Part shown: positions 10,784 to 26,170 of the stretch, piece by piece
Position numbering within the stretch: position 1 is the first letter of the stretch
Layout of the letters: every line of letters begins with the position of its first letter
DNA from: Diphasiastrum complanatum
Taxonomy: Eukaryota > Streptophyta > Lycopodiopsida > Lycopodiales > Lycopodiaceae
Assembly (NCBI GenBank): GCA_029204225.1
Contig: CM055096.1
Location: 57,487,600 to 57,551,599, forward strand
Length of the DNA: 64,000 nucleotides
Direction of reading: 5' to 3'
Program-made: the position numbers and the translations under genes
Notes under the pieces: generated by a model
Databases searched by the model: none
What the model was told of the DNA's origin: nothing
Seen by the model: the letters and a program-made list of their open reading frames with translations, nothing else

Positions 10784-11147
10784 AGTAGGGAGAGAATGTC
10801 AAATAAATTCTAAGTGTTGGAGCTTGCTACATCCATATCTCTTTCAAAAAACTAAATGTGGACTCAATCTCACTTTCACTCATAGTAGCTCGAGATCCAT
10901 GAGTATATTGCTAAAGTTGAAGTTTAGATGTGGTTCTTGTATTTCTGACTATAAATCTGGTTGTCGACACACATTTTGTAAAATTGATAACGTGCAATAC
11001 CAATATTTTTGTTAAACAAGATATCACAAATAATCCAATTGAAAATGTGAATAATAAACTCTTATCAATCTGTTTTATAAATTTTGGTTTAAACTTAGTT
11101 CTCAACTCTTGATATGATTCTCTCAAATTAATCTCCTAATTAAGCTT

Positions 11148-11341
11148 GTTAAATCAAGATATATTCTATTACTTGTAAAATAGGCAAAGTTATTCCCCAC
11201 AGATAAATCTTAGAATGTCTAATGAGTGGCTTTAAGACTTTCCACAACAATCAACAATCTCATTATTCTATTAAATAAGTGGCTTTTGCATACAACATTC
11301 GAGTGAAAGTTCTATCCTCAATAGCAAATCTCTCCTTACAT
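11148..11341. repeat. Direct repeat copy 2 (TRIM-like)
   Basis: Second copy of the 10590-10783 repeat, with only scattered substitutions (for example TTATTCC-TTACAG against TTATTCC-CCACAG). The flanks of the two copies diverge sharply at both ends. Confidence 0.6.
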
Positions 11342-12420
11342 GGTACCACAACTTCATTATCAATCTACCAATAATCTAAATACTTTATATCTTCTGGATG
11401 ATAAGATAAAGTTTCAAGATTCTAGTAAACAGTGATTTCATTTATCGATTCACTTTAGAATGAGAAGTCGATTGCTAAATTCAAATTGTCCAACATGTAG
11501 TGGTTAGTTCTAAATCTAGACAATTGAAAAGTACTTAGTTCATTTAGAAATACTTAACTCATACAACTTTAAAAATTTATATGACACTTGATCGATTTGA
11601 CAATAAAAAATTTCTCTTCTATTATGCAAGACAAATGACTGTTGAGATAGAGGTACTCAACACTATCAACAATAGAGTTTCCAAGACTACAAAGAACATG
11701 ATAATAATATTAATATTCGAATGAAGTACATGTAGGCTCATAACCATGCAAACAGACACAAAATATGTATGTCACTTTCTTTGCCAAGTGTTTGCTTAAT
11801 CTAATCGAATATGGACCAGGTAAAGACACATGTACAATTGCTTAGATATCAATCTGCCATGTCATGTTTAACCATTCAAGATTTAACACATGGAAGTATG
11901 TGACTACTAGAAGAGTCGCGAATAAAATGACTAGTTTCAAAAATTCGTTATTCGATTCGGTCCAAAAGTTAAGGATTGGCGATTCAGTTAGCTTTGAGAT
12001 TATGTTCGTATACAACTTGACTTGCCTTCTATGTAAGTTCATCCTTAGTTGATTGGCAAGATTGGTGAGTTGTTGTCTTTCTACCCCAAGTTCATTTTCT
12101 GGATTTAGACCTTAATTGATTTGAAATCTTTCACACTGCTCAATTCATCTGACTCTACCATCTTGCTTGCTTCCATAATGAGTTTAAAGCATCTTAAGCT
12201 TATCTGCCATAGTAACCTCATTGTTAGCAACAACAATTGATTCAAACTATGACATGTAACTGTTGGCATCATCAGATGAAGTTCTTTTAAAATAATCGTA
12301 TTTACTTATAGAACATGAGATTCTACTTGATCTTCATATTAATCAAGGACCTACAATGCCAGTTTAATCCACTAGGATCACATATTGACTAGTCTTGCTT
12401 TTTGGGCTAAGAGGAAATGG
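11342..12420. other. AT-rich stretch without recognised features
   Basis: Only short chance ORFs on both strands were seen, with no family motif, tandem array or inverted repeat. Confidence 0.5.
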
Positions 12421-12790
12421 TGCATTAGAGGAGTTCTAAATCCAAAAAAGACCCTTTGTAAAGATTCTTTTTATATTTTTTCTCAATTTTTTCCTACACA
12501 TGGACCAATCAAAACACTCAAATTTGAAATCTACCTAACGTAACTTTTTGAGTCCACACTAAAAATGGCATAACTTTTAAGTGGTAAGTTCAAATTTAGC
12601 AACGTTTGGTGCATTGGAAAGCGCTTGACAAGGGCTTTTCAATGATATGTTAGATGACATACTTTTGAGCTACGATTAAAAAAGTTATGGCAAGTCAAAA
12701 GTATTAGTGTTCTAATATTTTAATAATATAAACTACATCTTGCACGAACTCTTAAAGGGTCTTTTTGGAACTCAAAACTCCTCTAATGCA
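12421..12790. mobile_element. MITE, 370 bp
   Basis: The ends TGCATTAGAGGAGTT and AACTCCTCTAATGCA are perfect 15-bp inverted repeats. They extend with mismatches through a CAAAAAAGACCCTTT block to about 40 bp. The interior is AT-rich and non-coding. A related end occurs at 1131. The target duplication is ambiguous because TGCA is itself palindromic. Confidence 0.75.
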
Positions 12791-13405
12791 AATTTTTCTC
12801 TAACCTCCAAAGTCATGACTCGTCGACCCTACCAATAGATGTAGAGAAGTTTAAAGCATGGGCCTTGTTTTGAAGGTCATGGCTAGAAACAACAAAAGTC
12901 CAATTCAAGTGGAAAACTTGGTTGGCCTACCTACTAGGTATCGTGCCTAGGGTTTTGACTAGAATAATGGGCCATCAACTTTGGAACATTAATAGTCTCA
13001 TTTCGAGTTGGATCGGTTGTTTGCTTCAAGTTCAATTGTACCAAGTACTTCCTATGCCTATGTTTAATAGCATGCCAAGTGCATTCAATCTTTGATATCA
13101 TGAACAATGAATAGAAAGAAGAGAAAGCAAAGCAAGTAGAATGAGAAGTAAAAAACATCATAAGATGGCTATTCTCGCGAGGCTTGTGCTTTTTTGTTGG
13201 TTTGCACATGCATAATAAATTGGTATTTTTTGCATGCAATAATGCAACACGAGAGAATATATAGAATAGAATCAGTGAGCATCGCCTCCGAGTTTGCTTT
13301 TCTTAAAATGAAAAAGCAGCTATGCTTTTCCAACGGATCAGATAGATTGAATCAGATGTGCTTTCTTTTACTATTATAGAGATGCCATGGGGAAGGCAGA
13401 TTGAG

Positions 13406-13414
13406 TATATAAAG
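13406..13414 (+). promoter_or_regulatory. TATA box of the His/Pro-rich gene
   Basis: TATATAAAG lies 134 bp before the ATG at 13548. A CT-rich stretch (13428-13450) follows at a suitable distance for transcription start. No coding sequence lies between. Confidence 0.65.
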
Positions 13415-13547
13415 CGATCGATCTGTCTCTTCGATCTCCTCCTCCTTACGCTACACAAGTGATCCAAGTGTTGTGACCTCTTTTGGCTTATTACTACTAG
13501 CTTGCTGCACGAAACGAAACATACATTCAGTATTCCATACAAAGACC

Positions 13548-14472
13548 ATGGCGATTCGTGGATCCTCCATGATACTGTGCTTGTTTATCATAATATCAAC
13601 CACCACAGTCCTGCTTCAGCAGGTTCATGGAGCGCGTTCTGTTTTGAAGAAGGGTAAAAAATCTTGCGTTTTGGAAGTTTTTCTTTGAATTCTTTTGCTG
13701 AACAAGCAAATTGTTAGAGAATTAAGCTGTCAGAAGTTACTCCTCTGCTAACTAGAAAATTGTTTGTTGGGTATACTTATTGGCAGGAGAATTGGAAGCT
13801 GCGTACTTGAATCGTTTGCTTTCACGCACTCTAGCCGAATCAGAAGGAGCTATTAGTGTCAACGGAGCAGCAGCAACACCATCACCAAGTACTCAAGCTG
13901 AAGCACCTGCGTCTCCCACCCAGACCAATACTCCTCAAGCTGAAGCACCATCGCCCACCAACTCAGTCGTCAACCATCCCATGCCACACGTCCACATGTT
14001 TCCACATCCAATTATTCCCCATCAATATATTCCAGTACATCCTTTGCCCTTCCACCTTCACCCCCAATTCATGCCAATGCCAATGCTGATGCGGCACAAT
14101 GAAAACCAGCAAGTAGTACAACAACAACATGATGAAGTCAAAGATGCAAATGGTATGAAGAATATTGTGGTGCCCCATGCACATGCTTTCCATGGATCTT
14201 GGCCTCATCCTCTAACTGCTTGGAATCCACATCCTCAGGCGTTTCCTTATCATCTTCCTTTGATGCCTCATCCTTTTGTGCATCCTTTCCATCATCCCTT
14301 TGTTATGCCTCATCCTGCAGCTCATCCCCCCGCCAGTGCACCAATAACTTCGACTTCCTCTCCGGCAGATTCCCCTTCCCCTTCTACTACTCCAGCAGCC
14401 TCCTCTGATCTTTTTACTCCCTCTCCCTCTCCCTCTCCCTCTCCCTCTGCTACCTCCTCCTCATCTCCCTAA
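13548..14472 (+). CDS. Secreted His/Pro-rich protein, two exons (263 aa)
   Basis: Exon 1 is 13548-13653 and exon 2 is 13787-14472. The donor GG|GTAAAA and acceptor TTGGCAG|GA join in phase (G|GA). Residues 1-29 form a signal peptide: a charged start, a hydrophobic ILCLFIIISTTTVLL core and a small-residue HGA cleavage site. A short conserved-looking LEAAYLNRLLSRTLAESEG follows. Two AEAP-type repeats then precede a long His/Pro/Met/Phe-rich middle with HPxPF-like repeats (about residues 95-205). The C-terminus is a Ser/Pro tract of SPSPSPS type. The composition suggests an extracellular, wall-associated or metal-binding protein, but I do not recognise the family. A TATA box upstream and clean splicing support a live gene. 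No polyadenylation signal was identified. Confidence 0.75.
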
Positions 14473-15317
<845 letters not shown>

Positions 15318-16279
15318 CCTAATTATAAAACAAAGTTTACTTGAAGCTATATACATCCTCTAGGACTAATTAATGCCATACAAATGTTGAATTCTAAAAA
15401 GTGATAAAATCATTTGTTGTGGTCTCCACCATTTAACAGACTCAAACTATCATAAGAATTATTCCATGCACCACTCCACATTGTCATCCAACAATGCTGG
15501 TCCTTGTTACTTTGATGGTCTAATCCCCATAAACCGCAATCATGACCTTCTCACCGATATATCAATCAATAGTGTGAACATTAAACTGCATTTGGTTAAA
15601 CGTAACAGTTTTTTATAGATTTGAATATGGAAGAATATTGGAGATTACTCTATCTACAATTTTTGAAAGCTAGTTTCTCTCAAGCCATTGATGAATGTTG
15701 AATATTTTCCTTTTAGAAATTCTTGTAGCAAGTGCTTTATGCTCGAAGAATTAAAAAATATCTTATAACTACCTTACACAAATTCAAGATTTGTATTCTT
15801 TTCATTGTACGCAACTGTTAGTTTAAGAATATAATTTTCATTTATTTTTATGAATGCCTTTAGAAGTAATGTCGGCATGTGGTATGAGCTTGATGAGGAC
15901 TTCTGTAGCAAGCAAATGGTTATTTAATGGAAGGACTTGATTGAAGGGTTCCCGTTTCCTAATAACAGCTTAAACTTCTTCGTTGAGAAGAAAGACATAC
16001 TAAGGTAGTTTATGGCCATGACTAAAATGAAAAACATGGCCATAGTGGACGCAACTCATTGGTTTCTTGCAAAAGCAAACTTTTCAAAGAATTTTTGTGC
16101 AAAGGAATAGAAGTAACAATGCAGCTAAACTGTGCACCCAACCAATCATAAACTAAAGATCAAACCATAGAAACTTTACCCTCAATCCATGATGTTTGAA
16201 TGATGATGAGAGAAGATTGGTAACCAAAACTTGAAAGCTTAATATGGAGGAGGGTGAGTTCCTATAGGGATCTATAGTG

Positions 16280-16362
16280 CATGTGAATTCTATATGTTGG
16301 TCCTTCAAATCGATAGTGAATTCTATATTTTGGTTCTTCAAATCAATAGGTAATTCCATATA
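16280..16362. repeat. Short tandem repeat, unit about 33 bp
   Basis: GAATTCTATATGTTGGTCC recurs about 33 bp later as GAATTCTATATTTTGGTTC, and TTCAAATCRATAG recurs at the same spacing. A third partial unit follows (TAATTCCATATACC). Confidence 0.7.
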
Positions 16363-16479
16363 CCAAGTAAAATGGCATTCATTTAGTTGTAATTATGTCT
16401 ACATTTTGATACACTCAATGGTAACTTTTGATTCCAATCTGATAAATGTGCAACAATTATCTTATTCGAGATTTTGGAT

Positions 16480-16690
16480 AAGATTCGATTTGCACACTTT
16501 GTCGATCCATGAGATTTCAAATTATAAGAATTTGTTGGCTTCCGATATTTGATCATAAAGTGTTTTGTCAAAAGTTAAATGGTATCATTCAAGAAATGAG
16601 TACCTATGTCGTTGCGAAAGTTAAGCTCTGCTGAAATTAAAAAAGTTCGACCAAACTTTTTTACAAAGACAAAAAATGATGTAGTCACTT
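16480..16690 (+). pseudogene. DUF7869-type transposase 5' fragment (inverted copy)
   Basis: This is the reverse-orientation counterpart of about 19920-20140. Both contain the block TTGCACACTTTGTCGATCCA and the block TTTGTCAAAAGTTRAATGG, and both translate to a GIIQExSTYVVAK-like start leading into a FFxKTKND motif. Here the homology stops near 16690, before the rest of the gene. Confidence 0.65.
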
Positions 16691-16750
16691 GGATAATTTT
16701 GGACTGTTTGTGCCCCCTTCAGTACTCCTTCCTTCAGTACTCAAAGGAGA

Positions 16751-17434
16751 ATGCTAAAGTCAAGCGAGCAATCCTACGGGATAGAGGTCCATTATAACAC
16801 GTCCAGTCCATCGAAATCAATTGGAAGGCTGGCTGCAGGTGCAGGCTCTGCTCATCCATTCTCTATGGCAAAAGATACCTCACAATCTTTTGTTTCTAAC
16901 CCTGGGACTTCAGACACTTGTGCTTCTCTAGAAATTCTAGACTTAAAATCACCACGCACAACTTTGCCAACGGATATCAACTTGCAACCATGCTCTCCAC
17001 AAGCTCAACCACCTCTTCCATCCGACCCAGAAGTGGTGAAAAACATAGAGGTTCTTGCTACTTTTGTTGCGAAGAATGGTTCTGAATTCGTAGACATGGC
17101 TAGAATAAAGCAGGCTAACGATCCCAGGTTTCGGTTTTTGTTTGGAGGAGAGGCAAGTTCTGAAGCATTTATTGGTTACAACTTTCATGAATGGAAGAAA
17201 CATGACTTGCTTTCCAAGTCAGCTTCAGCTGAAAATAGAACATCTCTGTTTCAAGAGCATCAAAAGCTCAACTCAGAAGCACATTCTACGTCGGAAGGAC
17301 GTTTCTCTTCAAATGCATCTGAGATGAATATTGATGGTGCTGTTATTTGCTTTTATCGGTTTATTGGTGAAAGTTACAAGCTCAGAAACCCGTTTCGACT
17401 AAACGAATTTGAGCAATGTAACCAACGAATTTGA
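16751..17434 (+). pseudogene. SURP (SWAP) domain gene fragment
   Basis: An open frame of 227 codons carries a SURP module at about residues 90-150: SDPEVVKNIEVLATFVAKNG, then ARIKQANDPRFRFLFGGE, then a YNFHEWKK end. SURP domains bind RNA or splicing partners in SWAP-type splicing factors. The N-terminal part is Ser/Pro-rich, and no other splicing-factor domain follows. The frame ends abruptly at 17434, next to a short local repeat of CCAACGAATTTGAGCAATGT. It lies between two inverted copies of a transposase fragment, so capture of a host exon by a transposon is the simplest reading. A rearranged local gene is the alternative. Confidence 0.6.
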
Positions 17435-17819
17435 GCAATGTTAAAAAACTCTTTTGCTATGTAACCAACGAGACCCACGCTTGGCTGCCACACCAATGAA
17501 ACTCCCACACCAATGAAACTCTTAATGTCGTGAAGCTAACCGAAGCCAATATATATATCTTTGTTGCAGGTCCAAATTGGTTCTCATGGATCATCCACTC
17601 CGAAAGTCAAATGACTTTTTTGCCATTGGCGTGGGTGTAAGTTTCATCCTGCCACATCGCATGAGCAATTCAACTTTTATTTTGTAGGAAGCAGGAGCCT
17701 GATTCAGGTCCAGGTAGCCACAGAGGCTTGCTTAAGGCTCGGCCCGTCTGCATCTTCATGATTAATCCCAGATTTAGAAAATTTTCGTCAATTGCTTTCA
17801 TGACATTGTCGTGTTTTGG

Positions 17820-18360
17820 AAAAAATCTGACACCGTTGCATTTTAGCGAAAAATGCGAAAAATGCGACACGGTGTCAAAAATGCCTTAGAAAATATTTTT
17901 GGCTAACCTTTGCATTTTTCCTATCTTCAAATACCTTGAAAACCATTTTTTACACCTTCCGGAAAATGCAAAAAATGTGAAGGTTAGTGACCTTTGGCTT
18001 TTTTCCAACTTCTGGAAAAATGCGAAGGTTCCCTTAGAAAAATGCGAAAGTGCCCTTCAAGATACAAATGTGCCCTCTCAAAAAATGCGACACTCCCCTT
18101 CCCAAAAAATGCGACACTGCCCTCTCAAAAAATGTGACACTCAATGACCATCGACTTTCCTCCTAAACCATCAATCGCCATCCAAATCATCGGTCGTCAC
18201 CCAGATCGTCGACTGCCCATCAACGACGGGCATACCCACTAGATCATCGGCCGCCACCTAGATCGGAAAATCATCGCCCGTCAACGACATACTGAATTTC
18301 CAAATCATCGGTCGTCACCAAGATCAGCCACCATTGCCCGTCAACGACGGGCACTCACAA
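17820..18360. repeat. Degenerate short tandem repeats
   Basis: First part (17820-18135): many imperfect copies of AAAAATGCGACAC or AAAAATGCGAAGG. Second part (18140-18360): imperfect units of the AAATCATCGGTCGTCACC and CCCGTCAACGACGGGCA type, the latter a small palindrome. No coding potential is evident. Confidence 0.6.
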
Positions 18361-18364
18361 CTAG

Positions 18365-18391
<27 letters not shown>
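18365..18391. repeat. (TA)n microsatellite
   Basis: 27 bp of perfect TA repeat. Confidence 0.95.
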
Positions 18392-18396
<5 letters not shown>

Positions 18397-18470
18397 ACAA
18401 TCCAAATTCCAAGGAATTTTCGCTAACTGTTCTCAACTCAATGTTCGAAATCTTATCAAGACTCTCCTTT

Positions 18471-20140
18471 TCAACTGAAGAAGTTGATGACCCATCTTCC
18501 CAATTCCATCGGCAAATTCTCATCCGAATCAACATCCAATATTGAGAGAAATTTGGGTATTGTGGCTTTGCTACATTGAAGCCGAGTCAAAGATGATGGT
18601 TGTGCACTTAACCCAAGCCGTTCTTGAAAGATAGATATTGTTGACTTTTGTAAATGGTTCATCATTGTTAACGCAAAATTAAATACAAGCACATCCACAT
18701 CTTCTAGATTTATATTATCAACACTTGGCTGGTTGTTTGCTAAATGCTTCCACTTGCCTTTTCGATCTACTTGCAACAATTTTAGCTCATACTTGCCCAA
18801 GAAAACATTTGTTGAAGTGGTATGCATCCAATGCACACGTACAATTTTGGGCAAAATGTCGTTGTTCTGAATGAAGCCAATCACTTTAGCAATCAAAACT
18901 GAATGATATTTGCTATTTTTCCAAGCTAAGAGTGCAATGAGACTCCCTTTTTTATTTTTTTGAAAATTTTCAAAGCAACTAACATCAATAAAAATGTCTA
19001 CACTGTTTGATTTTTATTTTCTCTGGCAGTATTATCAAGTTGTAAGTAGAGAATCTCAAGAAGACTATTACCAAATTCAACTATTATTTTTTGAATTATG
19101 GTCATGGTAAAGTTTGGGTCATTTTGAATATTGGGATAATTGAAATACACTTTAGACTGCAAAGTGTCATTGAATATAAGAGCACCAACCAAATGAACTT
19201 GAATAAAATTAGCTTCATTTAAATTCTTTGGCACCCTTACAAATTGTGGCAATAGTGTTTTCTTTTGATCCATGCCATCGATTACGAGACCCAAATACTT
19301 CTGAGAAAACTCCAAACACTTTTTTTGGTGTTTTGCAAGCTTTTGTGTTTCTGTTATTTGTGTGGATTTGAAGTGAATTTGTAATGTCCACTAGAAAAAC
19401 ACAAACAAAACTGGTTTAGTGAAATGAAAGCATAAAAGAAATTTAAAATGTGTGAAACAAAATAATTTTTTGCTTGTTCTCTAAGTGCTTTCAATTACCC
19501 ACAAAAAGTAGAAACATATATCATAAACTTTTTTGGAATTTTCACTAGACCAAAATCTCTCTTCAACAACCTCATGAAATAAGAATAACTTAGATGCTAA
19601 ACATTCTTGGACATTGTAAAATATTTGTACATCAAGAATATTTCCAATTTCATGAAATTGTCTAGAAGGTGAAAAATAGAGAATTTGGAAATTTCGGCGT
19701 GCACGTTAATGAACTGCGTCAACCACGCTTTTGTATTTAGGAAGTTCGGAGAAACTCTTTGACCTTGAATAGATTTTTGAAGGCTTAGATCTTTTGGTAA
19801 TCTCATGTGAATGCGAGCAAGTCTTGAGTTTCCAATTGCATGAACACCTTTGAAAGCTTTACGACAAATCTCAGTTGTTTCCATGAAGTAAGCAAAACCT
19901 TTTTGATCAGGCCTTACAGATGAGAAAAGATAATAATTTTGATCATTTTTTGTCTTTGGAAAAAAGTTTTATTGAATTTGTTTAATGTCAGTAGAGCCTA
20001 ACTTTGCAACAACATAGGTACTCAATTCTTGAATGATACCATTCAACTTTTGACAAAACATTTATGATCAAATATCGGAAGACAAGATCTTATAATTTGA
20101 AATCTCATGGATCGACAAAGTGTGCAAATCAAATCAAATC
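18471..20140 (-). pseudogene. DUF7869-type transposon protein relic
   Basis: In minus-strand order the relic runs as follows. Near 20030, a GIIQELSTYVVAK start and FFPKTKND. At 19884-19597, TTEICRKAFKGVHAIGNSRL and QGQRVSPN, then an AWLTQFINVHAE helix. At 19315-18998, KYLGLVIDGMDQKKTLLPQF, QVHLVGALIF and the hallmark LQLDNTARENKN. At 18896-18471, a C-terminal part with WMHTTSTNVFLGKYEL. IDGMDQxK and LQLDNTxRENKN are the signatures of the DUF7869 family found in transposon-derived proteins. Frameshifts, stops and missing links, including loss of the usual FLPVGHTHEDID region, make it non-functional. Confidence 0.75.
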
Positions 20141-20446
20141 AAAGATAAGGATCTAACTTCCTTTTGATTGATTGAAAACTATTCTTTGTGATTGACTCCA
20201 CAAATCAAGTAGCATCAATATGAAGAATGTGCAAAATACTTGTTATTTTGATCCAATTGATAAGAGATGACCAAAACTCGGATTTTGAAACTAAAAAGCC
20301 TGTAAATAAAAAACCATTAGATCCCTCTTCACTCAAATTGATCAAGGATTGAAGGTACTGATCATAGATTATGTCTAGATAGCAATCAATACTTGAATTG
20401 CATCAAAATCTATGATTCTAGCATGAAATGAAGCTCATTTCTTGGA

Positions 20447-20460
20447 ATGGCTCTGATACC
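20447..20460 (-). other. Copia-type primer-binding site
   Basis: The minus strand reads TGGTATCAGAGCC, the same initiator tRNA-Met complement as at 8696-8707. The minus-strand LTR of an otherwise missing element should lie just beyond, starting at about 20458-20461. Confidence 0.6.
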
Positions 20461-21250
20461 ATGTGAAAAATACAGCAAAATAAATCCATTTGATCCTAGA
20501 AATGATGGAGAAAGCACCTACTTAAGATCCAAACCAGATCTAGAAGCTAGATTACTAATCAATGCATTGATTCCTAGCTTATCTTGGCTTGAACTCCATG
20601 AGTTAGCTCGAAAACTATTCACACATGTGTTGTTGCCTGTGTACTGTACCTGCAACTCCAAACTGCCTGTGTACTGTGCTGCTGTTGCCCGTGTACAATA
20701 CCTGCAACTCCAAACTCATTCAATAATCATAGAAAATCATATGCCAATAGTATTCATCAATCAAATCATAGACTCAAACTAGTCAAGAAGGAAAATCTCG
20801 ATTTTGCTCAGAATTGGATGGAAATCTCATCACATATTTATACATGTAGAGCTCGAACCTAAGCATATTAGGGATTCTATCTATTCATCACAACCTAATC
20901 CTAACATCTAACCTAAAGATCCACTTGATCCACCCTATTTAAGGTCAATACCTCGAGATCCAAAAACAATGAGAAAATTGCTACTTTAAGCTCTTATTTT
21001 TTCTCTACCCTATTTGTGCAATCTTTGGCCACATCCAAAGGTACCATTCCAAAGCTAGGTTAATGATTTGACTTAGAATAAGAAATCCTATGCTTGTGAC
21101 ACGTGTGACGCCCATTATCATGGCCTCAAAGTCATTTACAAGTGGAATTTATGCAACCTAGCTTGTGTAAATTTAGCACGATCATGCCTTACAGATGAAA
21201 AAAGACAAAACAAAGGGGGACATGTTGTTGTTGCTAAGACAGAAAACTGA
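20458..21250 (-). mobile_element. Probable Copia LTR, outer boundary unresolved
   Basis: TG starts next to the primer-binding site. The stretch contains a TATTTATACATG box near 20836, as in the LTR at 8708-9146, and a short internal repeat of CTGCAACTCCAAACT at 20650-20720. I could not fix the other end. Confidence 0.35.
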
Positions 21251-21942
21251 TCTGACTGCTTCATACGTTGCTAGTTTTTGGTCAGCCAGAGACAAATCAT
21301 AGCAGTGTCATGAGACCCAGCAGCCATCTACAACAACACAACAATTGTAACAACGGCTCAGCTTATGCATGATTTGAGATGCCTTGAACTGAATGGTAGA
21401 TTAAACCAGCACTTCGGCTTCTGAACTTGACAAAGTGTGAAATTGGCAACATGTAAGGTGAGGGCGAGAGAAACAACAATAAGAAGAATAAAAACATGTC
21501 GTTGATAGGTTGCATTGCTAGGTTAAAACCTGTTGTAAAAAACCTAAATCCAACAAGCACATTATGAACTATACGCAAGTGCACAATCGGCTGGCTACCT
21601 TGGTGCTGGTAGCGTGCATAATTTATGACCAACACTTCACGAATGCGGATTAGGTTTTAAAGATGAAAACGAAAATCGTTTCGTATCATTTGCAGAAAAA
21701 ATGGTATACCAACCTGCAAATCACGAAGCATTCATCATCAAATCTATTTTAGAAGCAAAAATGAGCTACGGGTGTTGCTTGCGTATACCTTCTGGATCGC
21801 CAATCCGCCATCATCAACTACCGATGCTCGTGAGTGGCATGCATGCTCGCGGATTGCAATCATCAACAGAAACGCTATCAAATAAGATCCAAGACATGAG
21901 AGAAAGGGCGGACCTGAGAGAGAAAGAGCGAGCGAGGAGCGT

Positions 21943-22084
<142 letters not shown>

Positions 22085-22278
22085 TGCACGCAAGGGGCGG
22101 GGGGGAATTTGAAATCTATGTGTGTCAAAAAAGAAAAAGAAAAAAAGTTGTATGTGTGATTTTTTACACACATATTTTTTAAACATTTTTTAGCCTTTCT
22201 CTTTGCAAAAACGTGACATTTCTCACGGGCAATGTGTGACATTTTTGGCGGCACAGGGTTAATTTTTTTACGGCAACC

Positions 22279-25080
<2,802 letters not shown>

Positions 25081-25086
25081 ATAAGC

Positions 25087-25620
25087 TCATTCCATAGATA
25101 ATTTAAAAAAGTTGAAATCTTGAATTTTCAAAACATGTCTTACCGAAGGTTTTGAACATATCCACACCTCTTTGGGTTTTTTGTTAACTAAGACTTTGGT
25201 TGTAGGTCTATTATGAAGACATGTAGCTATCGAGATGGCTTTTGCCCAGAAAGTCTTCGATAAACCTACATGTAAAATCATACTTTTCGCAATTCAACAA
25301 GTCTACAATTTCTACGTTCAACCACTCCATTTGAATGTGGAGAATAGCTGGTGGCATTGTCTATGAATGCCATGGATTTTGTAGTATAGTCTTTAAATTC
25401 AGTACAATTGAATTTTGCCACCATCAATTTGAATTGCCTTGATTTTCTTGGAAGTTTGATTCTCAACTTCATGCTTGAATTGTTGAAAATACTTGAAGAC
25501 TTTTGATTTACCTTTTAGAAAATAAACTATTTTTCTCCTCAAATAATCGTGATGAAGGTCCAAAAGTATTTTGCTCCCCTTATCAAGAGAGTTTGAATGG
25601 GTCCACATATGTCATTGTGC
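25087..25620 (-). pseudogene. Copia integrase fragment
   Basis: The minus strand encodes three overlapping frames of a decayed Copia integrase: VFKYFQQFKHEVENQTSKKI with KAIQIDGG, then YSPHSNGVVERRN, then LSKTFWAKAISIATCLHNR and PKEVW. SPQxNGVVERxN and the AxxxAxYLxNR helix are standard integrase positions. It stops abruptly at 25087. Confidence 0.8.
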
Positions 25621-25639
25621 ACAATACCCACAATAATTA

Positions 25640-26150
25640 AAAGTACTCGCATACAATTTGGAAAACCATTTGTGTTTAACTCTCGTACATATCAAATGGA
25701 AGTAAAATATTGCTTTATTAGAGAAAAACTATTATCTAAAAAAATTGACGTGGTATATTTTAGGGTAGGAATCGGTTGGTTGATGTTTTTACTAAGCTTC
25801 TTTGTATTGCTAAGTTTTGTTGTTTTAGAAAGAAGCCAAGTGTGCATAAGATAGATTAGGGCTTAACGGAGAGTGTTAAAGTGATAAGCCATAATTTATC
25901 TTGTTAGCACATTTTAATTAGTCACTTTGCTAGTTAGAAATTGTGTTAATTGCCACATTAAGGCAAAAAAATCTAGAATTTGAAATAGTTGTCCCTTAAA
26001 AGGGCCTTGACACCATGCAGTAGAACCCCTTTGAAACTGGTTGACTTGTATGTAGTTCTATTTTTTGGCTAATTTCAATAATCTTGCCTTTGAGTTCTAA
26101 AAGAACTCAAAGGGGTTGTTCTTATGTGAGCTAAGGTGGATTGTTTGATA
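25640..26150 (+). pseudogene. Copia RNase H end and start of its 3' LTR
   Basis: The plus strand reads KPFVFNSRTYQMEVKYCFIR and KKIDVVYF, then after a frameshift RLVDVFTK. This is the C-terminal RNase H of Copia (usually SRTKHIxxxYHFIRE...DVFTK). A purine-rich CTTAACGGAGAG then precedes TGTTAAAGTG at about 25874, the expected start of a 3' LTR. It is oriented head-to-head with the integrase fragment just to its left. Confidence 0.65.
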
Positions 26151-26170
26151 TGATTGCTAGTATAGTTGCT

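Noticed and set aside
13780-14408. Alternative frames and the minus-strand frame over the His/Pro-rich exon
   Set aside because: Only the plus frame joined to the signal-peptide exon has consistent splicing and composition; the others are shadows.
16480-20140. Terminal inverted repeats of one DNA transposon
   Set aside because: The inverted segments translate to the same N-terminal part of the DUF7869 protein, so they are duplicated coding pieces rather than element termini.
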